From Hyperoplus lanceolatus (taxonomy: Eukaryota > Chordata > Actinopteri > Uranoscopiformes > Ammodytidae), in NCBI GenBank assembly GCA_026929865.2, contig CM049402.1, positions 30,826,001 to 30,890,000 of the forward strand: a stretch of 64,000 bases of DNA, written 5' to 3'. Position numbers and translations under genes: made by a program. The notes beneath the pieces are model-generated. The model was not told the DNA's origin, ran no database searches, and saw nothing but the letters and a program-made list of their open reading frames with translations. Shown piece after piece: positions 1 to 23,321 of this stretch (position 1 is the stretch's first letter; each line of letters opens with the position of its first letter).

Positions 1-186
1 CAAGTCGACATGGCTTTTCCCCATCACGTTTTGTTCCCTTTTAAGTTAAAGATTCAAATAAATAATCTGTTCAAAAAACTACAAGGTGCATAGTCACTGT
101 ATGGTGGTGACTTCCTGAGGTTTTTAGTGCAAAAACTGCAGCGAGAGAAAGAGGGGGGGGAGGGGTTAACTTCTGCCCTGGTACCT

Positions 187-457
187 TTAAAGGTGGAGTC
201 AGTGATTCTGGAGAACGCTTGTTGTCAATATCACTTTTTGTTAAATCTGGCATACAATGGGCCCCTTTATTTCCATACCCTTTGAGTACATACTAGTTTA
301 CCAAGCCTTTGATGTGTATTAAATTCAGCTTTTCTTTTCAGCTCACACACAGTACGGACAGGTAGCGTATCATGAGGAGATATTCACTGATTTTGACACC
401 AAAAATAAAGTGATTTTGACAGAAAGCGTTCTCCAGAATCACTGACTACACCTTTAA
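187..457. mobile_element. Palindromic-end MITE, family 1
   Basis: Begins TTAAAGGTGGAGTCAGTGAT and ends with its inverse (ATCACTGACTACACCTTTAA). The body contains the CACACACAGTACGGACAGG motif shared with the other copies. Downstream of the gpr137 stop codon. Confidence 0.7.
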
Positions 458-577
458 GATGAAGCCAGGTTATATGGGACACTACGAAGACCCCTGATTG
501 TGGCTAAGGAGTCCCGGGTCGGCCCTATATACAGTCTATGGGCCCAGGTGTATGGGGTTCATGTCCATTAGATGAGC

Positions 578-3500
578 TCAGGTTTGGGGTGTGGAGTAGA
601 GCGAGTGGTGTTGGAGGTTCTGGTCGGGTGGGTCTCTGGTGAACAGAAGAGGAGCCGTTTCTGAGCCGTACCAACTGAAACAAAGGAGAGGAGAACCCAT
701 TTATCGGTCGCCCAGTTAGCTTCATCACTGTTTTGTTTAGTTTTGTAATTTTTACAACTTACAGACAATATAATTAAGCAAGAGTTAGATAAAGAATAAA
801 TACAATATTACATGAATGCTTTTCTAGCTTTGAAATAACATTATAAACTATGTATCCAATAGTCAAGAAGAGGGAAATACTTTGCAATAGTTAATCTATT
901 AATTGGTTCATCATAATGAGTGTAACATGGTTATAATTTTGGGAAGACTGTGGCTCAGGTGGTAGAGCGGGTTGGCCAATGATCGAAGGGTTGGCGGTTA
1001 GATATCCGCCCTGCAACTTGTGTCATGGTTGTTGTGTCCTTGGGCAAAGACACTTCACCCACCTTGCCTCGTGTGAATGTCTATAGTTAGCCTGCTATCG
1101 GTGTATGAATGTGTGTGTGAATGGCAACGTGTAAATGGGAACAGGTCTCCCTTGAAAAAGAGTCTCCGGTCTCAATGGGATTTACCTGTATAAATAAACA
1201 AATAAAAAGTAATGAGTGTTTACCCTGAGGTTATGTGTGAGCTGCGGGCCCATGGAAGAGGAGCGTCGTCATCGCTGCCTTGAGGATCATCAAAGAAATA
1301 CGGACGAGGCAGGACGCGGTTGTTGACGGCCATGCTGCTAGACTGGGAGGAGCACAGGGGAAACAAAGGTACAAATGACTTTCTCTTTCATATTTCATTA
1401 CTAAATTTCTTCTAATTGTTTAAAGGTGCAGTGTGTAATATGACATCATCAAGAAAGTTCTAGAATGCAACGCTCCCTGGGTAACCCCACCCCTTTTGAA
1501 TAATAACAGAAGCTACAGTGGCCTTCAAGGACAAGAACAATTCTAAATTCTAAACAATGCACCTGATGACATTCCAAAAACATGGATTCCTCCATAAGAC
1601 TTGCCCGCTCAATGGACAAAATGTAACATTAATTTTTGAAATTCTCCACTCAGGAGGATAATTCAGATTATTGGCCGAGGTGATTTTACACCAATGAGGA
1701 CATATTTATGAATGAGGATATTGATTTTAGCTAATAAATTACTTAAAATGTTACACAGTGTCCCTTTAACTTTTTTTATACTTTATTTTTCACAATGTGA
1801 CATATGTCCAAGTACTCCATTCAGAGATTGTACATAAAGTACATACAAAGCCTAACAATACGGCAAGAAAAACAAATAAGAACCAACCGTATTATAACAA
1901 AGCACAACCAGACAAAGCAAGAAGTAAAATAAAAAAATTGTTTGACATTTAGCCTGTTTTCAGTTAAATATAGTAACTACCTCCTGATTAGGCCGGCGCA
2001 CTCTGAAGATGAGGATGAGCAGACCTGTTGGCAGCAGTTCCCAGATGAAGAGGATTGTCCCAAAGGCCACGTAGCCCCGGTCACCCAGGTCACTACGCAG
2101 GTCCGCCTGCACACAACAGCACAGGGTTAGCTGGTGGTGCAATGGCATTAATATTCTACATTCTATTCAATCGCTTTTAAATCTTTTATTTCTATTCAAA
2201 CGCTTTTCTAATGTGTATTATGTATTTTAATCATGCCCCTGTAGAGCACTGTGAATGGCCTTGTGTCTGAATTGTGCTATAGAAATAAACTTTCCTTGCC
2301 TTGCCTTACATTATTGTGACGCTCTGAGTTAGGCTGGGCGAAATGGCAAAAAATATAAACAAGAAAATGTTTTCTATATCGATATTGATATTTAACGCGA
2401 TATATAATGTGACAGCGCTGAAACCTAAAGACACTAGAGGGTTCATTAGTTAAACTGCAATATAGTTTATTTACAGGTTGTGATAAAAGAATATTGAATC
2501 ACCTATTAACATAAACATTTAACCAAACATTACAAGTTAGCTTGCCTAAGAACTTATTGAGAATAATGTCAAAATAACTAATATTTCTGTGTAATAGGCT
2601 GTAAGGTAGGCATACTAGGCATATCCACATCAAGTATTAATGTGCAAAGTTAATCAGCGTTATACAATATCAATTGTATTGCAATCCACTATCGAGGTTG
2701 TTCAATCACTCAGCCCAGAGTAAATAAAACATTGACCACCATTACAAAAAAATGTTAAGAATTCTTCAGCTCTTCATTTCTGCTAAGTATCTTTGTACTT
2801 TTACTATTTTGTAAATGTTTCCAAATGCAGGAATGGAACTTGAAACATTGTTTGAACTGCAATTGTACTGTAATTTGAGCATCTGTTAATGAAAACAAAC
2901 CTTAAAAAAAAAAAAAAAAAAAAAATCTTCAGCTCAAACATGACATCATCACCTACCTGGTCAGAGACGTTGTACCAGTCAAAGTTGAAGGACTCGACCC
3001 TCTGGCTCTGGGACAGGAAGAGGACGGTCAGGTTGTAACAGGCGCGACTCACAAACAACAGGATCACAGTCGCTCCCAGAGCCGCTGTACGCCACACGGT
3101 GGTCCCCTGGTCGGGTAAAAAATATGGTAACGTTAGTCTGGGGTTACATACAGGGGAGAGAAAGAAGTGGCGTATGTTAAAAGGTGCAACGCGGTGACCT
3201 AAATAAAGCTAGGAAAAGCATGGTGAAATTTTGCATATTTATCCAAACATTTCTGAAAAAATTGTATTTTCAAAAAAGATGTAAGTAAATCAAACTGGCA
3301 AAGTTTCATGATGATATCTGTAGTTAAAATTGTACCCTATTCACCTGCAGTTGATACATTATTTCATGTATCATTCAATGTTAAAATCCCTAGTACTGCT
3401 AGACACTTAGCCCACCTTGCTGATGAGGTAAGGGCTGGTGGACCACGAGTGTCTGACCAAAAAAAAAAAACTGAGTCCGCCGGACATGTAAAAAATGTGG

Positions 3501-6500
3501 ATTTCATCATTTTGTGGAGGTTCAAATTGCTGGGATCAAATTGGCCCCGTGGATAACCGATGTTAGTAAATTAACAGGAGGATTAAATAACTATTTCCAT
3601 GTATCTCTCCATGTAGCATCATCTAGAGGGGACTCATTAAGTGTGTTTAGAAGGACCACTTTTGGTCAAAGTGCCTTTTCTGTAAAAACAACAGGGCTAT
3701 GGAACAGTATTCCTGTAGGTATTAGGCAAAGCAACACACTCAGTAGTTTTAAATCAGGTCTCAAGAAATGGCTAAAATCAGGGCAGCAATGTGAACATTT
3801 TTAGTCATTTATCTCATGTTTGGTGTTTTATGTTTACTTTATTATACATCTTGTTTTGGTGTATTCTTTTAACTAGATATGCCTTCTTGGTCATGCAATA
3901 TTGTGAGCCTATATTTGCACATTGGGCACTTTTTATTCTTGTATTATTATTCATTTTAATCCTTTTTGTTTTTAGCTTAACACCAATTCCTGTCCAGGGA
4001 CTAAACAAAATTAGCCATGTGGCTATAATCTGGCTCAATTGTATATTGTGCACTGTCCCTGCTAAATAAACAATAAATGAAATGAATGAAATGAAATGTA
4101 GATTGTTATTAAGTTGTGGTGGTAATGTATGCACATGCACTATGCAAAAGAAAAGAAAAAGTACAATTCCTAGCACATTTTAGAAACTTAGCCCACCTTG
4201 CTGATGAGGTAGGGGCTGGTGGAGCGTGAGTGTCTAGTGAGCAGCAGCAGCAGAGCGGACAGTATCACTGCATCCAGAATAAACAGCAAGTCGTTGACCA
4301 GAACTCTGAGCAGAACCAGGTTCCAGGTCCAGTCCCCTCCAGACCCTCCTCCGGCCTCTCTGTCCTCCAGAGCTGCACACACTGCATTCACACTGAGGAA
4401 GACCAGGCTCAACGCTCCATACATACAGCGGGCCAGCCAGCTAGTAGAGGGAGACAAGGCAAGGCAAGTTTATTTATATAGCACAATTCAGACACAAGGC
4501 CATTCAAAGTGCTTTACAGGGGCATGAAATACATCAAGATTAAAATACAACAAGAATAGACATTAGAAAAGCGAATGATAAATATGAATAGAAATAAAAC
4601 ATTTAAATAAAATTAAAATTACTTGTTAAAAGGGGAACAGAAAAGTCTTCAGATTTAAAGACAGGGTGAGGGATGGGTTAGCAGGATTCATCAAGATCAA
4701 ACCATGTTTTAAGTCTGGCTTTTATGTAGTATATCGTTATTACAAATATGTTATGGTTTATAATTACTGTATTAATTAGTTTATATCTCTATATTTGGAT
4801 TGTTTTTAGTATTTGAATATGCTCGTCACTCTGGTTACATTTATTTTCCTTGTATCATTTTAATGCTTAGAAAACATTGGTTGGTCTATTTCTGCATCCA
4901 TTTTTTCTAACTTCCTCAGTTGTAATCAATGTGAAGCACTTTGAATGACATATGCTTGGTTTGAAACGTGCTTTATATGTATCCATTTTGATTGATTGAA
5001 ATGAGTTGTCTTTACTGTGGAGTGAAACTTACAGTCCTCTGTCCACGTCTGAGTCGTAGATCTCTCTCACTTTCAGTAACACCTGTGGCACATGACGGAA
5101 AGAAGTAAACAGAAAAATTATTTAGAATGAAACTGAAAGCAAAAGTTTATTAATGTGTTTGAACCAGATTGGACCCAAACTGTTTGTAGTTTCTAGTTTC
5201 AGTAGTTGCTGCTACACAAAAAAAATGGCAAAAAGTAATTGAACTACTTGGCAAATATGAATGTAGTTGAACTACCAGAAAGCTACTGTAAAATGTAGTA
5301 GATCTACTCCCTAACACTGATCATCACATGGAGTGTTTTAATCACCCTGGTTGAATTAGATTGAATCGTTAAAACAATAAAAATAATAATAATTTCTTTC
5401 TTTTTTCAAAGATATTTTTTGGGCATTTTGTTTTTTATGCTTTATTGATAGTGCAGATGAGTGAAATGGGGCAGAGAGGGGAGTGACATGCAGAGAACGA
5501 CCGCGGGCGGGAATCAAACCCGGGTCTGCTGCTGGGCCTGGCCTGGGGGCGGGGGGACGCCCTACCAACTGAGCTAAAGGCGCCCCAATAATAATAATTT
5601 CTGTCATTATTTTTTCCCGTCCCCTCCATTCTTATACCTGAGTGAAATAGAGGTTGATGAGGCTGAGAGTGAAGAACTGCAGACAGACAGGTGCGCAGTA
5701 GAGTAGCCAGTAGACGACCACGGGCAGGTGGTTTGCCTCCAGCGCGTTACGGAAGTAGAAGCTGAACAGAGTGGTGCGCAGAGCAGCCCAGAGCAAGCAC
5801 AGGAACAGAAACACGCTCTGGTAGCTCCATCGTTTATGTCTGTAAAGAGGTAAGGAAATGTATTAGTATAGCACAATTCATACACTCATACCATTCAAAA
5901 TGCTTAACAGAATAAAAAAACAACTAAAAGAGGTCATTGCAAGAAACAAAACAGAAACCTATTACAATTTTACTACAATAAAAAAAATTACAAAAATATA
6001 AACATATATTTAAGGTGGGGTCAGTGATTCTGGAGAATGCTTGTTGCCAAAATCCCTTTTTGTCAAAATCAGTGAATACAATTGAAAAGAGAATAATAAA
6101 CAAAGAGGGCCCACCACAGCTTGCAACATGCCAGTTTACAGAGCCTAGGCTGTGTATTAACCATAGATAGTATATAAATATAACGTATTAACACTGGATT
6201 TTTTTTCTCATCACGTACAGGTAGGAGATCGTGAGGAGATATTCACAAAAAGTATTTTGACATCATGTGTTCTCGAGGATCACTGATTCCACCTTAAAAG
6301 TAAGAAAAAAATAAAATAAAATAAAGCTTGTACCTGTATAGATAGAGGAGCCACAGCTGTATGTAAACCACTAGGAACAGCCCGGCGTACAGAGAGGTGT
6401 AGAGGATGGTGAAGCCCAGCTGGACCGAGGGAGCGACCGCCGGGCGTAGGGGGAAAGGGGGAGGCAAAGTGGGGGTAGAGTTAGAGGGAGGGGGGGCCGT

Positions 6501-6515
6501 CACTGGAGCTTCCAT
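578..6515 (-). CDS. gpr137: GPR137-family seven-pass membrane protein, 8 coding exons
   Basis: Coding exons on the minus strand, in transcript order: 6515-6334, 5839-5638, 5082-5033, 4440-4197, 3106-2957, 2106-1981, 1342-1224, 674-578 (stop TGA). They sum to 1170 nt, 389 aa, with every phase matching and GT-AG at each intron. The protein has a Pro-rich N-terminus, a first membrane helix near residues 30-58, and further hydrophobic segments. Family hallmarks are [49 protein letters not shown] and FIWELLPT; the tail includes [12 protein letters not shown] and ends SLYSTPQT. Length equals that of vertebrate GPR137 proteins. Known of the family: orphan seven-pass proteins of the lysosomal membrane, with GPR137B linked to Rag/mTORC1 signalling. 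The start is the first in-frame ATG of an exon whose acceptor is at 6613-6614. GPR137B or GPR137C cannot be fully excluded as the paralogue. Confidence 0.9.
943..1209 (+). mobile_element. tRNA-derived SINE, near full length
   Basis: Starts with a tRNA-like head (GACTGTGGCTCAGGTGGTAG, box A type) and continues into the body shared with 24166-24410, 35641-35785 and 61648-61902 (CTCCCTTGAAAAAGAGTCTC). Ends in an AAATAAA-rich tail. Lies in gpr137 intron 7. Confidence 0.75.
1424..1770. mobile_element. Palindromic-end MITE, family 4
   Basis: Left end TTTAAAGGTGCAGTGTGTAA, right end GTTACACAGTGTCCCTTTAA. The interior is GC-moderate with no ORF. In gpr137 intron 6. Confidence 0.5.
2160..2310 (-). 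mobile_element. LINE/SINE-tail repeat, reversed
   Basis: Reverse complement of the 4452-4680 repeat (GAATGGCCTTGTGTCTGAAT), ending CCTTGCCTTGCCTTA, in gpr137 intron 5. Confidence 0.55.
2330..2718. mobile_element. hAT-like non-autonomous element
   Basis: Left AGGCTGGGCGAAATGG and right CACTCAGCCCAGAG resemble inverted ends; the interior is AT-rich with TATCGATATTGATAT-type runs common in fish hAT MITEs. Tentative. Confidence 0.4.
3540..4090 (+). mobile_element. 3' end of a non-LTR retrotransposon
   Basis: The reading frame at about 3560-3804 gives a peptide ([20 protein letters not shown] ... FKSGLKKWL) typical of the C-terminus of fish LINE reverse transcriptase ORFs. A non-coding tail follows, ending in TGAA-type simple repeats near 4075-4098. 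5'-truncated copy in gpr137 intron 4. The exact LINE clade was not determined. Confidence 0.55.
4452..4680 (+). mobile_element. LINE/SINE-tail repeat (AGGCAAGTTTATTTATATAG)
   Basis: The same segment recurs at 10519-10700 and, reversed, at 2160-2310; a diverged piece is at 5858-5940. It begins 12 bp from the gpr137 exon 4 acceptor. Typical fish LINE 3'-tail wording (TATAGCACAATTCAGACACA). Confidence 0.6.
5406..5590 (-). mobile_element. tRNA-derived SINE, second family
   Basis: On the minus strand: GCGCCTTTAGCTCAGTTGGT (box A), then CCGGGTTTGATTCCCGCC (box B), then a body with TGCATGTCACTCCCC and a CAATAAAGC tail. Same family as 12051-12224. In gpr137 intron 2. Confidence 0.75.
6010..6297. mobile_element. 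Palindromic-end MITE, family 1
   Basis: TTAAGGTGGGGTCAGTGATT at the left, CACTGATTCCACCTTAA at the right. Full-length copy in gpr137 intron 1, ending 37 bp from the exon 1 donor. Confidence 0.7.
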
Positions 6516-6612
6516 TGGAGAACTGACCAGACTTATAAACTGTCCATAATCAGAGAGAGAGAGAGGGGTGAACCTTCCACGTCTGAAGGGTTTCACATGG
6601 GAGGGAGGTCAC
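6516..6612 (-). promoter_or_regulatory. gpr137 5' UTR segment with start-stop uORF
   Basis: On the minus strand a CCTTTAG acceptor (AG at 6614-6613) precedes the coding exon, so 6612-6516 is probably 5' UTR. Within it, 6598-6593 reads ATGTGA, a start codon followed directly by a stop. An AAG|GTAAAG donor at about 7781/7780 could end a non-coding first exon. The exon boundaries are inferred; the ATGTGA is seen directly. Confidence 0.45.
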
Positions 6613-7523
6613 CTAAAGGCAGGGATGATAAAACATGGCGTAAGATATCGGCAACTTTTAGGGAAAATATAGATTTGTATAATACTAACATGGATCATAA
6701 GAAAATATACTGTTTAGCCTAAAGGAGGGACAAAGTCAATTGATCAATCAACCTTTATTTATTGTAGCAGACAATTATGTAATAACGGCCGGTAATGTAA
6801 TCAGTTTTCAGTGTTTAATGTTATAAAAGCTGATAATGTTGTAACTTGCCAAAAACATCATAACATTTCTGAACCAATATTTCCCCCCCCCCCGTCTGTC
6901 TCTTTATTCGTCTTTGTCTACTTGCTTATTTTATTTATTTTCTTATTGTATGCAGGGCAAATATATATTTTGATAATACTAAAATGGTTTGATGATATGA
7001 CAATATATTGCTTACTGTGAAAACATAGCATTTGGTGAGAAATATTTTTTTTTGAAAGAAAATGTTATCCAAATGTTCTATCAATATTATAAATTAAACA
7101 TTTTCTGTACTAGCCAAAAAAAAATCTGAAAAAAAGTCATATTTTGTGATATAAATTGGCATTATCAAATTACTTTGAGAAATATTGCCAGATCAAAAAA
7201 TATTTATTTTGATCAAATCTGCAATGTCATTGAGCACGTTCCTCTATAGATACGTAGTGTGGGTTTAGATCTGGGAAGTCCCATAACAAGTCTGACAGTG
7301 ACTTTCATTTTCAGATGTATCCTTAAGCATTTCAGAAAATATTTATTCACCATTGAAGACAATGCAGCACAATAGTGATATGATTAATAATGAGGAAATA
7401 TGTCATGCTATGTGCACGTCTTCCCCAGTTGTGTAACTCTTTACATTCATTTAAACTTTAAAAGGCAGTGACCTAGTTAGATTAGAAATACAGCTGTCAC
7501 ATTATAGGCTAGTGGCTGCCTTC

Positions 7524-7576
<53 letters not shown>

Positions 7577-7577
7577 G
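7524..7577 (+). repeat. (GATA)n microsatellite
   Basis: About 13 copies upstream of gpr137. Confidence 0.95.
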
Positions 7578-8102
7578 AAATCGTATTGTTGAAGTAGCAG
7601 ACATGTAAAACAATAACAATCACTTGAATAAACTACAGCATAAACAAACATTGATAGTATTTGACTATTTATTGTATAGCGGATAGCCTATATGCACATA
7701 TTGTCCTGTACAGTTTGAATGGCTCTAGGTACATTTTAGTGACCTTTGAAACTCATTAAACAGCCGTCAAATGTCTTTACCTTGGTCTGTGGAACGTAAA
7801 CAACCAGTCGTGCTGCGTTCAGGTGTCCCAACAACGGCTAAGCTAACTGAAAATAACTTTACTACCTAGAGTAATCTATTCCGTGCCGTCGCTCGGTTAC
7901 GCTTTACTCCCTCACATAAAAAGACGAAACATGTTTAAGCTGTAAGTAATCATGTAGTTGTAATAATAGGCGTTATTGTCAAATGAAAACCAGGCTCCTA
8001 ATAGATGTTTTAGTGCGCAGCTGGTCGATGGTAATCCCTTATTTCCGGATCTTGTGCCCTGCGTACCTTCTGATAGGCGGAGCCACCGTTTAGATTCAAA
8101 CC

Positions 8103-8111
8103 GCCAATCAG
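8103..8111 (+). promoter_or_regulatory. CCAAT box upstream of the PLD gene
   Basis: GCCAATCAG about 490 bp upstream of the ATG at 8604. It matches the NF-Y consensus and lies in the divergent interval between gpr137 and the PLD gene. Function is inferred from the motif only. Confidence 0.35.
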
Positions 8112-8603
8112 CGACAACGGCGGTGTTGCCAGGTCCGCGTTTTACAAGCGACTTTGGGCTTGTTTTTAATGTAAAATGCTATCTTACAGATATTGGTTCA
8201 ACAACCACCAAATAAGTTTAATAATGATTTCAAATGTTTTCCGCATTAACCTATCGTACATACATTGCCGACAGTATTTTTGGAACGGTTAAAAAAACAG
8301 CATACTTTAAATCCAATCACCTCAAACGATCAGCTTGTTTCTCTTACGAGATCTGGCAACCGGGAAATCGCGGTTTGTTCAATTTGCTGTAGACAGTGCA
8401 TTCAAATCAAGATTACACATGTAGGTAGTTTGTTTATCTTGTATTTATAGATACTTTATACATATAGTTGCTGTTTAATGTAAGATAGGTGTATCCTAGC
8501 TCGGCATCTGCCGTTTTAAAAATACAAACTTGACCACTTTTTGTAAATCGCGCTCTAAACCGTTAATTTCGGTTGTTTGCTGTATTATTAACGTGCGGCC
8601 AAG

Positions 8604-21104
<12,501 letters not shown>

Positions 21105-21890
21105 ACCGTCGGTTTAACTCTAAATAAAGATATATTTTTTGGCTGTAGATGAGCATCCTGCTTTATATCCTGTCACTTGAACTGTACTTCATGCAGAATC
21201 CGCTTGCTGTGCTGACTATGCGAATGAACACAGCTGATCTATTTGCTGTTTTTTGTAAATAATTGCATTTTTGTCTTTGTTTTTTTAAAATATTTTGTTT
21301 CCAAATGTGTTATTTTTATATGCTGTATTTGTTCTGACAAAGTGTCTTCACATTAGTTCCGAAGGCAAAAAGGGAACTCGCTTTGTACAATTCATTTTGT
21401 GCCTGGAGCATTTTTGTATATATTTTCTTCTTTACTTGTTTCTCATGCAGGGAATAAAACACATTTTTCCAAAGAGGCGCGCACACCACAGCTGCCATGT
21501 TTACACTGCTGATGCAATCAGCTGTTAATGTTTTGTGTGTGCGTAGTTAAAACTATCTAATGCAAATTCATTCCCAACAGTACAGGTGTAAAGGTTGTAA
21601 AAACTCTTCATTTCATTTGCATAACGGCTGGTAGTTTGAATGTCTCACCCACTACAGCTCACATATAAAAGTGAGCATGCTTTTTCATTCAAATGTTCTG
21701 TATTTTTACAAAGTTTTCCTTTCTGGCATCTGTCATACTGTAATTACTGTATTTGCCTGTGCTGTTTACATCATCTCAATACCAGTTATCTATTGTGTGT
21801 TTGGGATCCTGTTTTTCTGTCACCTTAAACTGTTAAATTTCCATCATTTTTGCTTGATGTTGGATTTTCAATAAAATCTGTTTTTTTGAG
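21105..21890 (+). other. PLD gene 3' UTR with two poly(A) signals
   Basis: AATAAA occurs 19 nt after the stop codon (21123-21128) and again at 21870-21875, followed by T/G-rich sequence. Either could end the transcript. No ORF here resembles a gene. Confidence 0.5.
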
Positions 21891-23321
21891 TTTATTGAGC
21901 ACTATGATAGTGAGTGAAGTGAGGCATTGTCCCATAGATGAAGGAGTAAAAATTGTATTTTAAGCATTTTCAGTTCACATTGATGACCAAAGCTTTTCTT
22001 CATTTACTGGTGACAAGCAGCACATAAACGGGATTCTATTTTGTTGCACTCAAAACATTGAAAACTTGTGTTAAACAATCATCTATGGCCGTGCTAGCAG
22101 CTGTGTGAGCCTGTACCTGCACATAGTAATGCTTTGAGCTAAATGCTAACTTGTATGGTTAAGCAGGTATTATGTTTACCATCTTAGCTAGGCCTGCTAG
22201 CATGATGACATCGTATACTGTAATTAGCACTTGTCAAGAGCTCAGCTGAAGCTAGCAGGAATGTAAATGTATCTGGTCATAGACAACGGCATTGGAAAAA
22301 TGTAACGTTTTTAAGACAAATAAAAATGCTGTGCTTGGAATAATTTGTTTAGAGTTATGTATTTTTTTTTTTTTACACAAAAAAGTTCAATAACCTAGTT
22401 AGAAACTCTTTACGTTCTCTAACCTCGCTCACTGTAAAACAGAATCTACACTTACCAAAAATATAAATGCAACACTTTTGTTTTTGCTCCAATTTTTTCA
22501 TGTGCGAACTGAAAAAGAAAATCCGGTGTTAATACACAGCGTAGGCTCTGTAAACTGGCATGATGTTTAAATACCCATTCACGGCCAAGAACACACTAGC
22601 AGACAGTAAGGAGATAATCACTGATATTGACAAATTGATTTTGACAAGCATTCTCCAGAATCCCCGAGTCCTCCTTTGAGGTACAAATGGGCTAGTGACA
22701 AAGAAAAGTGATTTTTCTTTCTTTTTTAAATTGTGTCACACATTAAAATAAAAACCTTTTAGAAACATCATTAACTCAAGTTCACTCTGATAACAGGATT
22801 TACTACAGTTTTTTTGTGCTTTTATTTTCACATTTAAGAAATCTTGATTCCATAATCCAGTTTACACAATAACACATTTAACAATGAAGTTAAAAAAAAT
22901 GATCAAAAACAACAAAAAAAATTAAGAAATTTGTTCTATTTGCAAGAAATTCCTCATAATCTCAGTGACATTTGCTGCACTTTATATTTTTTACTCAAAA
23001 CAAGTTAGAGTAACTGCAAGATGCCTCACTGCTTACATAATCTTAAATCAAATCAGTTTTTATAGCCCAATATTACAAATAGGCCTTTGCTTCAGTGGGC
23101 TTCACAGTCCGGACACGTCTCGGCTCGATCCATCTGTACCTCTTCCGCACGTTAAACACAAATACAAAATGGAGACATTTCTAATTGGAGAAAGGCAAAC
23201 TGAAAAAGCCAGTATACTGTAGGAGCAACATCCTTTGAAGTCCTTTTCTATCCACCCACACACATAGATGGTGTGAGTGTGTGTTTCTGAGTATGTGTGT
23301 GTGTGTGTGTGTGTAGGAGTG
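21891..23321. other. Convergent PLD-smim19 interval
   Basis: No gene seen. It holds probable smim19 3' UTR: TTTATT at 22821-22826 reads AATAAA on the minus strand. It also holds a partial palindromic MITE (22520-22678), a LINE/SINE-tail-like piece near 23041-23106 and a short (TG)n at 23298-23314. Confidence 0.4.
22520..22678. mobile_element. MITE family 1, partial
   Basis: Right half only: AATACACAGCGTAGGCTCTG to TTGACAAGCATTCTCCAGAA and a diverged end. Confidence 0.55.

Larger units (their letters stand above)
6613..8603. other. Divergent upstream region between gpr137 and the PLD gene
   Basis: No coding exon seen. It contains AT-rich unique or old-repeat sequence, a (GATA)n microsatellite at 7524-7577, a candidate gpr137 non-coding exon near 7781-7870, and a CCAAT box at 8103. 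Both genes' promoters should lie here. Confidence 0.5.

Noticed and set aside
943..1030. Possible tRNA genes here and at 5500-5590, 12130-12224, 14760-14850, 62083-62170
   Set aside because: Box A and B are present but the cloverleaf is poor, and each continues into a shared SINE body and tail; they are tRNA-derived SINE heads.
3308..3804. Plus-strand frames in gpr137 intron 4 as a gene
   Set aside because: A LINE reverse-transcriptase tail plus the duplicated exon boundary read on the wrong strand.
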